Below are positions 1 through 7,574 of a stretch of DNA of 36,508 bases, piece by piece. The position numbers and the translations under genes are program-made. The first letter of the stretch is position 1; each line of letters begins with the position of its first letter. Source of the DNA: Sulfurovum sp. (lineage in GTDB: Bacteria; Campylobacterota; Campylobacteria; Campylobacterales; Sulfurovaceae); assembly GCA_021166685.1 (NCBI GenBank), contig JAJPEU010000018.1, positions 1-36,508 of the forward strand, given 5' to 3'. The notes below the pieces were generated by a model that worked only from the letters and a program-made list of their open reading frames with translations, was not told the DNA's origin and searched no databases.

Positions 1-155
<155 letters not shown>

Positions 156-174
156 TTAATGATGTGTAGTGTAG

Positions 175-237
175 GGGCACAATGAATTGCGCCCATCACG
201 ATCGCTTATGCGATTATAGGATTAAGGCATAAATGCC
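175..237 (-). promoter_or_regulatory. Three successive inverted repeats between amt and the PII gene
   Basis: Three hairpin-forming repeats follow one another in the short amt-PII spacer. The first is a 9-bp stem with one G-T wobble at 175-194 (GGGCACAAT / ATTGCGCCC, 2-nt centre). The second is 5 bp with a 4-nt loop at 201-214 (ATCGC / GCGAT). The third is 5 bp with a 2-nt centre at 226-237 (GGCAT / ATGCC). None is followed by a clear T-run in the direction of transcription. They may act in transcript processing, partial termination or differential stability between amt and PII rather than as a simple terminator. This function is inference. Confidence 0.45.
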
Positions 238-249
238 ATCATGCCGTTA

Positions 250-1557
250 TTATAAATTCATTGCTTTTTCGCCGTGAATGCTTTCGTCCAGGCCGATTTC
301 TTCAGCTTGAAGATTTATACGGGCACCACCGGTAACAGCCGATGCAATAAAATAAACAGCAGCCGTACCGACAAGAGTAAAGAGGCCTACCACTAAAACT
401 GATTCGCATTGCACAAAAATCTGCTGCATTCGGTCGCCGCTTTCTTTGAGCGGTCCGTCCCACAGCAGGTCTTTGTCGTCCAGCGCAAAGATACCGGTTG
501 CAATCGCACCCCAAAGACCTGCCAAGAAATGGATACCAAAAGCATCAAGGCTGTCATCGTACCCAAACTTTTTTTTGAGCCACACCACTCCAAAGAACCC
601 GATGATCGAGCCAAATGATCCAATAATGAATGCACCGCCTGCACCTATAAATCCAGCCGCAGGCGTAACGGCAACAAGGCCTGCTACAATACCCGAAGCA
701 ATACCAAGAAGTGTCGGTTTTTTGAAGATGACCCATTCAAGCAGCATCCATGTTACTCCTCCAACAGCCGCGGCAACAGTTGTAGTCAGTACAGCTAAAC
801 CTGCAACTGCGTTTGCGCCAAATGCAGAACCTCCGTTAAACCCGTACCACCCAAACCAAAGCAGTGCTGCGCCTACTGCCGAGAGCAAAACGCTGTAGGG
901 TTTCATCGGGGTTTTGAGATAGCCTGTTCTTTTTCCTACCAGTAGAGCAAGCACTAAGCCGGCTAAACCGCCATTCATATGCACTACGGTCCCTCCTGCA
1001 AAATCAAGTGCGCCTTCATCAAAAAGAAATGCACCTTCCCCTCCCCAAACCATATGCGCAATAGGAGCATAGACTACAAGGCCCCAGAGCGCTACGAATA
1101 CCAGCCATGAAGAGAATTTCATACGTCCGATGACTGATCCAGAAGCAATAGCTACGGTAATCGCAGCGAACGTGCCTTGAAAAATAACAAAAACATACGT
1201 AGGATATGATCCGCTCAAATCTGTCCATTTGATGCCCTCGAGCATCATGTTTCCAAGTCCTCCGGCCACATTTTGCATCATTGGATCCGATGCGGTGCCA
1301 AAAGCAATAGAGTATCCTGCAAAAATCCATAAAACCATTGCAAGAATAAAAGCGCCCGCAACCATTGCAAACGTGTTAAGCGTATTTTTGCTTCTTGTCA
1401 TGCCGCTATAAAACAGTGCCAGGCCCGCGGGCGTCATCAAAAAAACAAGCGCTGCGGATATCATCATCCATGCCGTGTCACCTGAATTTAGTTTGTCTTC
1501 TGCAAATGCCGCAATAGGCAAAAATGCTGTCAAGAGAGATAAGGCTTTAAACTTCAT
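250..1557 (-). CDS. amt: Ammonium transporter (Amt/AmtB family)
   Basis: The 435-residue protein is a full-length Amt/Mep/Rh ammonium channel of the inner membrane. It begins with a cleavable signal peptide (MKFKALSLLTAFLPIAAFAE), as bacterial Amt proteins do, followed by about 11 membrane segments. The first helix carries the family pattern FYSGMTRSKN. The two pore histidines are in VVHMNGGLAG (about residue 190) and FGIHFLAGLWG (about residue 345). The cytoplasmic tail ends with GLDESIHGEKA, the conserved Amt C-terminus that signals to the channel and meets PII. An AAAGGA ribosome binding site precedes the ATG. The PII gene lies immediately downstream and a degenerate NtrBC-like pair immediately upstream on the same strand, which supports a nitrogen-uptake unit. 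No sigma-54 promoter was found upstream. Confidence 0.97.
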   Translation of the reverse strand: MKFKALSLLTAFLPIAAFAEDKLNSGDTAWMMISAALVFLMTPAGLALFYSGMTRSKNTLNTFAMVAGAFILAMVLWIFAGYSIAFGTASDPMMQNVAGGLGNMMLEGIKWTDLSGSYPTYVFVIFQGTFAAITVAIASGSVIGRMKFSSWLVFVALWGLVVYAPIAHMVWGGEGAFLFDEGALDFAGGTVVHMNGGLAGLVLALLVGKRTGYLKTPMKPYSVLLSAVGAALLWFGWYGFNGGSAFGANAVAGLAVLTTTVAAAVGGVTWMLLEWVIFKKPTLLGIASGIVAGLVAVTPAAGFIGAGGAFIIGSFGSIIGFFGVVWLKKKFGYDDSLDAFGIHFLAGLWGAIATGIFALDDKDLLWDGPLKESGDRMQQIFVQCESVLVVGLFTLVGTAAVYFIASAVTGGARINLQAEEIGLDESIHGEKAMNL

Positions 1558-1587
1558 GTATCGTCCTTTAAAATGATTTACCCTACA

Positions 1588-1593
1588 ATACTA
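1588..1593 (-). promoter_or_regulatory. Possible -10 box of amt
   Basis: On the reverse strand TAGTAT lies about 30 nt before the amt start codon and fits a Campylobacterota-type -10 element. No convincing -35 box is present, as is common in this phylum. A GG-N10-GC sigma-54 signature was sought here and not found. Confidence 0.3.
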
Positions 1594-1625
1594 ACACGAA
1601 TAAAGATTGTTTTTATGCAAAAAGT

Positions 1626-1640
1626 GATTAATTTTTAATC
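1626..1640. promoter_or_regulatory. Perfect inverted repeat upstream of amt (operator candidate)
   Basis: GATTAA-AAA-TTAATC on the reverse strand is a perfect 6-bp inverted repeat with a 3-nt centre. It sits roughly 45-60 nt upstream of the predicted amt transcription start, a usual position for an activator site. The encoded NtrC-like protein with a Fis-type DNA-binding domain is a natural candidate binder; this is inference. The site is AT-rich, so chance occurrence is possible. Confidence 0.35.
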
Positions 1641-1702
1641 AATATCCAATTAAAAAAACTATAGAAAGGAAGACAATGAAGTGTTTCCTGTGTAAAAATA
1701 CA

Positions 1703-2404
1703 TTAACGGATTAACGGTATATCGAGTCTAACGGCGTGTTCTTTGAGGGAACATGCGATATGGGTATTGGCTGTAAGGGCAACGATCTCTTCATCGGCAT
1801 CACGATATCGACTGTTTGCTTCTATTGTCAGTTTCACAATAGACTCTTTTTTGTCAGCTATAATAATGTGTTCACCGATAAGAAGTTTAAGCTCAATAAA
1901 AATAGAGTCTGATGACCTAAAGGCATCCATTATTTTTCTTAAGAGTTTTGAGAAGTTATTTTGGTCTATTTTGAAGGGGGGTATGTCCTGGTCTGTAAAA
2001 AGTTCAAGATGATTGTTGTTTTTTATTTTAAAAAGAGCGATATTGGCTTCCAGTAAAATATTGATATCCGTAGTGATCAGTTTTTCTTTATGAAGTATAA
2101 TGTTTTGCTTGATACGCGGTTTATTGTAAAACCTTATGGCAATTTGTTCTTCATTTTCGTACCCTACAGTAATGGCATAAAAACTGAAAGCATCGTAATT
2201 TAAAGAAAGCATAGTGGTCTTGTAGCCAAAATTTTGCGGCGCATAAAAAAGTGCAATATCATAGATTTCTCTGGGGGTGGTATGGCCAAAGAGGAGTTCT
2301 GCCGCACTGTTGAGATAAAGTATTTTGCCATGATGATTAAAAAGAATGAAAGGGCTGTTGTCCCATTCAACAAATGATTTAAAATCAATCGATACGGTAT
2401 TCAT
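1703..2404 (-). CDS. PAS-domain protein with degenerate kinase-like C-terminus (NtrB-like remnant)
   Basis: A 233-residue soluble protein. Residues about 10-90 look like a PAS sensor domain (NSPFILFNHHGKILYLNSAA, then AELLFG). The C-terminal half (about 140-233) resembles a worn-down histidine-kinase ATP-binding domain: LLRKIMDAF sits where the N-box helix would be, and IACSLKEHAVRLDIPLI matches the last strand and helix of such domains. There is no H-box histidine, no complete N-box Asn and no glycine-rich lid, so it should not be an active kinase. The ATG lies inside the end of the upstream NtrC-like gene (20-nt overlap), implying translational coupling. With amt and PII downstream, a role in nitrogen control parallel to NtrB is plausible but inferred. 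The protein has no recognised name. Confidence 0.75.
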   Translation of the reverse strand: MNTVSIDFKSFVEWDNSPFILFNHHGKILYLNSAAELLFGHTTPREIYDIALFYAPQNFGYKTTMLSLNYDAFSFYAITVGYENEEQIAIRFYNKPRIKQNIILHKEKLITTDINILLEANIALFKIKNNNHLELFTDQDIPPFKIDQNNFSKLLRKIMDAFRSSDSIFIELKLLIGEHIIIADKKESIVKLTIEANSRYRDADEEIVALTANTHIACSLKEHAVRLDIPLIR

Positions 2405-3119
2405 ATATTTTTTTCCTCAGAGTATTTCTGTTGATGCCTAAAACCTGTGAAAGTTGAAGCTGTGATCTAAATTTTTGCAGCCCTGCTTCAATAAGAGGCT
2501 TTTCGTAGAGTCCAAGATACTCTTTATAGGCGTTGTTTCCTGCCAAATGCTCCAAAAGATAGGTGTATACAATCTGCTCAATTTCTTTGGGCTGCATGTT
2601 GTGATACATAACCTGTTCGTAGACAGATTTTTTGAGACTTTGGTTGTTGCAAGAAAGGTCCATCGTGATGTTTTCCAAAGAGAGGGAATGTTCATCTTTC
2701 ATCAGTACTGTGCAGGCTTCTTGAAAAAAAAGCGATGTCATATAGCGGGCGTCTTCTAATCTGTCTCTCAAGGAGGGGAGTATGTAGATAAATGCAAAAA
2801 GTTTATCGATGGTCTCTTGATTTCCTGTGTGATTGGCTATGGCGATCACGCGTTTATTGTCAAATTGAAATTTATTTTGGTTGTTTAATTTTTCAAAATC
2901 AGTGATAATCAGCTCATCGTGCTCTTCAAGTGCGCTTTCCACCTCTTTTTGATTGCTGCCGGAAACAGTTGTTATGTCAGGGAAAAGGGTGCGTACTAAT
3001 GTTTTTTTTCCTGTGTGCGCTTCTCCCAGGACAATAGAGGAGACAAAAAGTGTTCTTGTAAGATTGAGGCCTTTGATAATATTTTGTATTTGTTCGCACT
3101 TGGTATAAAATTGTTCCAT
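2385..3119 (-). CDS. NtrC-like AAA+/Fis-HTH regulator lacking the sigma-54 contact loop
   Basis: A 244-residue protein with the outline of a sigma-54 activator minus key parts. Residues 32-40 form a Walker A motif (GEAHTGKKT). ELIITDFEKL (69-78) stands where Walker B is found. LPSLRDRLED (about 115-123) matches the sensor region RERxED of NtrC-family proteins. Residues about 205-244 are a Fis-type helix-turn-helix (QLSQVLGINRNTLRKKIYEY). Only about 29 residues separate Walker A from Walker B, and the GAFTGA loop that contacts sigma-54 is absent; there is also no receiver domain. It therefore probably binds DNA and perhaps nucleotide without opening sigma-54 promoters. It overlaps the PAS-domain gene by 20 nt and precedes amt and PII. 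Function is inferred from architecture and neighbourhood. Confidence 0.75.
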   Translation of the reverse strand: MEQFYTKCEQIQNIIKGLNLTRTLFVSSIVLGEAHTGKKTLVRTLFPDITTVSGSNQKEVESALEEHDELIITDFEKLNNQNKFQFDNKRVIAIANHTGNQETIDKLFAFIYILPSLRDRLEDARYMTSLFFQEACTVLMKDEHSLSLENITMDLSCNNQSLKKSVYEQVMYHNMQPKEIEQIVYTYLLEHLAGNNAYKEYLGLYEKPLIEAGLQKFRSQLQLSQVLGINRNTLRKKIYEYRID

Positions 3120-3220
3120 ATTATTCTTTTTATTGTTTAATTATTAATCATATAGAAATTCAGCTAAAAGTATGTTAAAATTATTCAAATGTCGTACCAA
3201 CTAAAGTAAAAAGGGTTTTC

Positions 3221-4111
3221 ATTAAAACTTCATTTAAAACATTTCACAGGTTTTTTAACCATCTCTCCATAGAGCAGGCTTTAGAATATTTTTCAATTTT
3301 AGGCGGCATAGAAGAAAGCATCGTTTTGAACTATTTTGATGATATTTTTTCTATGGTCGAATCCAATTTTGTACAAAATTTTCATATTTTTGAGTCCCTT
3401 ATAAAACCGAGCTATCTTTTGGAGAGCCCCTACAAAGAGATCTTGATGGCTGCAGCAAGAGGAGACGGCAAACTTTATAGCGTATTGAGAAAAGCCAGAC
3501 TAAGTGAGGCTGCGGGCGAAAAAATCATAGACGATTTGATTGATTTAAATATTCTCAAACTCGAAATGTCCAGAGAAACACCTTTGCGCATTCACCCAAG
3601 GCATAAAATTAAAAAAGAACTTAGAACTTATCGAATACAAGATAAGCTTCGGTTTGTACAGCCTTTTATGCGCTTTTGGTTTGGATTTGTAGAGTATTAC
3701 AGGCAGGAGCTTGCCTGCGGCAAAGGCGAACGATTTATGGAAAATTTTCAAAATCATTATGAGCGTTTGCGCTCTTTGGTGTATGAACAGCTTTGCGATG
3801 CACTTTTAGTGAAGCATTATGAAGATCATGCGCCGCTTAAAAGCAGCGGGAGCTATTGGAACTGGGACAGTGAATTTGATATTTTGGCTGTAACAGATGA
3901 CGAGAAGCTTATCTTAGGGGAGTGTAAATATAAAGACAGAAAAGTATGTAAAAATGAATTGACCAAACTCAAAGCCAAAGCCGTACGCTCCGGACTTGAC
4001 GTAAACACTTACGCGCTGTTCTCCAAAGACGGTTTTTCGAATGAGCTTTTGCAATGCAAAGATGAACGTTTACTTTTATTTGATCTGGATGATTTAAAAA
4101 ATTTGCTTTAA
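3221..4111 (+). CDS. DUF234 / PD-(D/E)XK nuclease-like protein with winged-helix domain
   Basis: The reading frame encodes a winged-helix segment (about SPYKEILMAAARGDGKLYSV through LIDLNILKLE) followed by a DUF234 domain. The latter contains DSEFDILAVTDDEKLILGE followed by CKYK, the D...ExK pattern of PD-(D/E)XK nucleases. DUF234 usually sits at the C-terminus of archaeal-type ATPases; here no ATPase part is present. The first ordinary start codon is TTG at 3326, but the frame is open back to 3179 and reads like protein before it (KTFHRFFNHLSIEQALEYFS, then ILGGIEES). The only start with a good ribosome binding site (AAAAAGGG, 5-nt spacing) is an ATT at 3221, chosen here, giving 296 residues. 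If ATT is not used, the gene is 3326-4111. It is convergent with mltG, with 13 nt between them. Cellular role is unknown. Confidence 0.75.
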   Translation: MKTSFKTFHRFFNHLSIEQALEYFSILGGIEESIVLNYFDDIFSMVESNFVQNFHIFESLIKPSYLLESPYKEILMAAARGDGKLYSVLRKARLSEAAGEKIIDDLIDLNILKLEMSRETPLRIHPRHKIKKELRTYRIQDKLRFVQPFMRFWFGFVEYYRQELACGKGERFMENFQNHYERLRSLVYEQLCDALLVKHYEDHAPLKSSGSYWNWDSEFDILAVTDDEKLILGECKYKDRKVCKNELTKLKAKAVRSGLDVNTYALFSKDGFSNELLQCKDERLLLFDLDDLKNLL

Positions 4112-4124
4112 TGATTTCATAAAG

Positions 4125-5087
4125 CTATTGTTTTATATTCTCGATATTTTTTCTGTGCTCTTTGAATGTGTCTGTAAAGTCATGTATGCCTTGCGCATTT
4201 TTCATAAAATAAAGGTAATTGGTTTGGGCGGGTTTGATCGCAGCCTTTATCGCATCTATGCTTACTGCCCCGATAGGCGAATGAGGTATGCCTTTATGTT
4301 TGTAGGTGTTGAATGTTGTTTCATCGTTGCGAATGCGTTCGGGAGTGACTTTGGTATGAGAATATTCCCCATAATTGAGTGTGCCATCCATCTGCAGCCG
4401 CATTCCTTTTTTTAATCGATTGTAGATCACCGATGAGACAAGCGGCATCTCTTCGTTGTTTGCTGCTTCTTTTTGAATGATGGAAGCGATAGTCAATATT
4501 TTTTTCCACCGTTTTGTATCATAATTGCCGTAAATTTTTTCCGAAAAATTTTTGTATTTTTTCTCGGATTCTCTGATGAGAAAATCCATCAGCTGTTTTT
4601 CTTTGATACCCAAGGGCACATAATAGGTATCTGCATAAATTCCGGCTTCCGGGTAACTTGAAAATGTGCGGTAGTACTTAAAAAGCTCTTCTTTGTTTAA
4701 GTGCAATTTTTCGGCTAAATCATTAAAAAAAATAGCGCTGGTTTCGCCTGGAATTAATGTAATCTTTTCAATGCGTGCTTTTGCACTGGTAAGTTTGTAT
4801 AAAAAATCAATGCGGTTCAAATGGGTACTGCCAACATAGATCCATCCGCTTTGCGGTTTGCCCAGAGCCGCAAGGATATACTTGTCTATAGGCGTTAGAG
4901 CATATCCTTTTTTAGTCAGCTGTGTTATAATAGTATCTATAGAGCCTTGGGGTACAAAAAGTGTTTGTGTCGTTTGAATGGGCAACGTTGTATAAAAGGC
5001 AAAAGAGATGATCAAAAGCAGTGCTATAGATTCCGCCCATGCTCTCCATGCAGCGGTACGAAATAGTTTGATTTTTTTAATCGTCAT
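4125..5087 (-). CDS. mltG: Endolytic transglycosylase MltG (YceG family)
   Basis: A 320-residue inner-membrane enzyme that cuts nascent peptidoglycan strands and is thought to set glycan chain length. An N-terminal anchor spans about residues 18-35 (ESIALLLIISFAFYTTL). A LysM-like/YceG region follows. The catalytic block is SIIQKEAANNEEMPLVSSVI then YNRLKKGMRLQMDGT, with the catalytic Glu at position 207. The second conserved block is HKGIPHSPIGAVSIDAIKAA. The length is close to the E. coli protein (340). The start codon shares two bases with an in-frame ATG of the opposite-strand AsmA-like gene, and that gene's longer reading frame runs 80 nt into mltG. The mltG promoter must then lie inside the neighbouring coding region. 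Confidence 0.95.
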   Translation of the reverse strand: MTIKKIKLFRTAAWRAWAESIALLLIISFAFYTTLPIQTTQTLFVPQGSIDTIITQLTKKGYALTPIDKYILAALGKPQSGWIYVGSTHLNRIDFLYKLTSAKARIEKITLIPGETSAIFFNDLAEKLHLNKEELFKYYRTFSSYPEAGIYADTYYVPLGIKEKQLMDFLIRESEKKYKNFSEKIYGNYDTKRWKKILTIASIIQKEAANNEEMPLVSSVIYNRLKKGMRLQMDGTLNYGEYSHTKVTPERIRNDETTFNTYKHKGIPHSPIGAVSIDAIKAAIKPAQTNYLYFMKNAQGIHDFTDTFKEHRKNIENIKQ

Positions 5088-7572
5088 GGGTATGGCCTTT
5101 TTCTTTTGGCTTCAATCTGGCATACAGTTTGATGAACTGGCGTTTGGGGAATACAAGGTCAAGAAATTATACATTAAACTTGATAAAAAACTTACGCTCA
5201 AAGCCAAAGAGCTGATTGTGCCTGCAAGCAGAGAAAAACCTTCTTTGGAAAATATCGATAAAAAGCTTAACGACATCAAATTTCTTTTTACTTTTTTTGA
5301 GTATCTGGAGCTAGAAAAAGTTTATCTTAAAAACAACACCCTCAAGATCGCCTTTGCAAACGATATCCTTTATATTGCCAGTGATGACTATGAAATTGTA
5401 GGGAGCATAGCCAAAAAAGAATATCAGATTATTGCGGATATTGCTTCGCTTTATATTAAAAAAAATCAGGCCACTGTCGCAGGAAAACTTATTTATGATT
5501 TTAAAAGAGACAGGATAAAAGCCAGGGGATACTTTGATGCGTATCACATTAAAGGCGCATTTGCCGCGACCAAAGAACAGGATCAGCTGCATTTTTTCTT
5601 GAAAAGCGATCCCTTTACGGACCTTAAAACGTTTGTCGATACTTTGACGCTTAATGAAGCGGTAAAAAGCTGGATGGTTGAAAAAGTAGAAGCAAAAAAG
5701 TATCAGCTGCTCTCGTTGGAGGGAAAAGCAAAAATGCAAAATGAAGGTGCAGTGAAGATAGATTTTGATGCGCTTAAAGGCGAAATGTTGTTTGAGGACG
5801 CAAAGGTTCACTACAAGCAGGAGTTGCCGCCTGTGACGGCTGAAAGTTTTTTATTGAGCTATAAAAAAGGCGCATTGCATTTTGATTTCAAAAAACCTTT
5901 TTATGAACAAAGAAGTTTAGAAGGAAGCACGGTAGATATTATGCATTTGGTTGAAAAAAAACCAAAGATGCTTCATCTGGATCTGTACTTAAATACCCCG
6001 TTTGATTCAGTAGTTCAAAAAATACTTCAAGCCTATAATCTTCATGTACCGGTGCTGCAAAAAAGCGGAAACGCAAATGCTAGGCTTAAAGCACAAATAA
6101 ATCTTACAGAAAAAAAACAGGATTTTGTTTTTGATGCCCAGCTGGAAAAAGGAGAGGTTGAGGTTTCCTCCCTGGTGCTGCCTGTAGAAAATGCAACAGT
6201 ATCTTACGAGAAAAATGAAATAACCCTCAAAGAGGTGTATCTTAAAAGTCAGCAGTATGAAGGAAAGATAAAAGGAAAGATAAAACCCAAAGAAAAAACA
6301 GCGTCCCTTGTATTGGAGGCAAAGCAGATAAAACTAGGCAAAGAAAAAGAGCCTTATTTTATGCTGAAAGATCAAACAGTGCCTTTTGAACTTGATTTTA
6401 GCGATAAACCAAAGATAAACATACCTAAATTGGGAATAATAATTCAAAAACGCACAAAAGATACACTGGTTACCTTAAGGGATCTTAGAAAAATAAAACC
6501 TTTTCTTACGAATAAGCGTCTTATTGAAGGGGGCGGAACGTTGGAAATTTGGAGTGAGGATTTTGAAAATTACCAATTTAAAGGAGAGTTGCTTAGGGAA
6601 ACCTGTTTTTTTTATGACAACGAAAACATATGTCACGTAAAGGTGCCATACAGCGGGCATACGGGAAAAAAGGGGACGGATTTTTATGCATTCAACAAGC
6701 GTTTGCATTGGAATCCTGATGCTTCTCGCATTAATCTTTCAAATCTCAACATCGATCTTAAAAAATTTTTAAGTTCAAGGCCCCAGCAAGAAAAAGAAAC
6801 CATGAAAAAATTGGTCATTGTAGGAAAACAAAGCAATTTTAGATATGGCAAATATACGCTTGTGCTGGACAATTACGATATCGAGGTCATGCCTGGGGGC
6901 ACAATTAAAGCCGCAGGAAGTTCAGATGAAGATATTATAAAGTTTAACAAAGAGGGCAAAAAGGTCATATTGCAGGCTTTGCGGATAAAAGACAGGGCAC
7001 TTCATCCTTTGATTCATTTTGACGGTTTGAAAGAAGGCAGATATTCTTTGAAGCAATCTGGGGATCCGGATAAAGAAATGAAAGGACATATGATTATAGA
7101 AGGAGGGGTTTTGAGCGATTTTAAAGCCTATAACCATATTTTGGCTTTTCTCAATACCGTTCCTGCCTTGGCGACACTAAACAGTCCAGGATTCTCAAAA
7201 AAAGGTTTTCTGATTAAAGAGGGTATCATAGAGTATCGCGTCATGGGCGATACTATTATTTTTGATTCTGTTTTGATTCAAGGCAAATCCGCAACGATAG
7301 CAGGCAAAGGGACAATCAATATGAAGGAAAAAATAATCCAGATAGATCTTGCGATTCAAACCGCAAGAGAATTGGGGAAGTTTCTTGGCAATATTCCTCT
7401 GGTGGGGTACATTATGCTGGGGGAAGACAAGAGTATGACGGTAGGCTTGAAAATATCCGGAGCTCTTGACAAGCCAAAAATCCGAACTACCGCGGCAGAA
7501 GATATTCTTCTGATGCCGATACAATTTCTTAAGCGTGTGATCAAAACGCCCGAGGCGATGATCGGAGAATAG
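5008..7572 (+). CDS. AsmA-like / DUF3971 (YhdP-TamB type) envelope protein
   Basis: An 854-residue protein with one N-terminal membrane anchor (NSLIFLIVMGMAFFFWLQSG, about residues 19-38) and a long periplasmic beta-rich body. The C-terminus (about 700-854) has the AsmA-like pattern: GKGTINMKEKIIQIDLAIQT, then ELGKFLGNIPLVGYIMLGED and SGALDKPKI. Members of this family form bridge-like beta-taco structures implicated in moving phospholipids between inner and outer membranes. The 5008 start keeps the positively charged flank (AAVRN) and the whole membrane segment; starts at 5086 or 5092 would remove about half of it. With 5008 the gene overlaps the 5' end of mltG antisense by 80 nt. Ribosome binding is weak (AAAGAG). 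It ends 2 nt from the convergent lipoprotein permease gene. The family is well supported; the exact start is not. Confidence 0.85.
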   Translation: MIKSSAIDSAHALHAAVRNSLIFLIVMGMAFFFWLQSGIQFDELAFGEYKVKKLYIKLDKKLTLKAKELIVPASREKPSLENIDKKLNDIKFLFTFFEYLELEKVYLKNNTLKIAFANDILYIASDDYEIVGSIAKKEYQIIADIASLYIKKNQATVAGKLIYDFKRDRIKARGYFDAYHIKGAFAATKEQDQLHFFLKSDPFTDLKTFVDTLTLNEAVKSWMVEKVEAKKYQLLSLEGKAKMQNEGAVKIDFDALKGEMLFEDAKVHYKQELPPVTAESFLLSYKKGALHFDFKKPFYEQRSLEGSTVDIMHLVEKKPKMLHLDLYLNTPFDSVVQKILQAYNLHVPVLQKSGNANARLKAQINLTEKKQDFVFDAQLEKGEVEVSSLVLPVENATVSYEKNEITLKEVYLKSQQYEGKIKGKIKPKEKTASLVLEAKQIKLGKEKEPYFMLKDQTVPFELDFSDKPKINIPKLGIIIQKRTKDTLVTLRDLRKIKPFLTNKRLIEGGGTLEIWSEDFENYQFKGELLRETCFFYDNENICHVKVPYSGHTGKKGTDFYAFNKRLHWNPDASRINLSNLNIDLKKFLSSRPQQEKETMKKLVIVGKQSNFRYGKYTLVLDNYDIEVMPGGTIKAAGSSDEDIIKFNKEGKKVILQALRIKDRALHPLIHFDGLKEGRYSLKQSGDPDKEMKGHMIIEGGVLSDFKAYNHILAFLNTVPALATLNSPGFSKKGFLIKEGIIEYRVMGDTIIFDSVLIQGKSATIAGKGTINMKEKIIQIDLAIQTARELGKFLGNIPLVGYIMLGEDKSMTVGLKISGALDKPKIRTTAAEDILLMPIQFLKRVIKTPEAMIGE

Positions 7573-7574
7573 AT

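Noticed and set aside
1558-1702. Sigma-54 promoter before amt, expected from NtrC-type control.
   Set aside because: No GG-N10-GC pair was found; the nearest match (CACTTTTTGCA) lacks the -24 GG.
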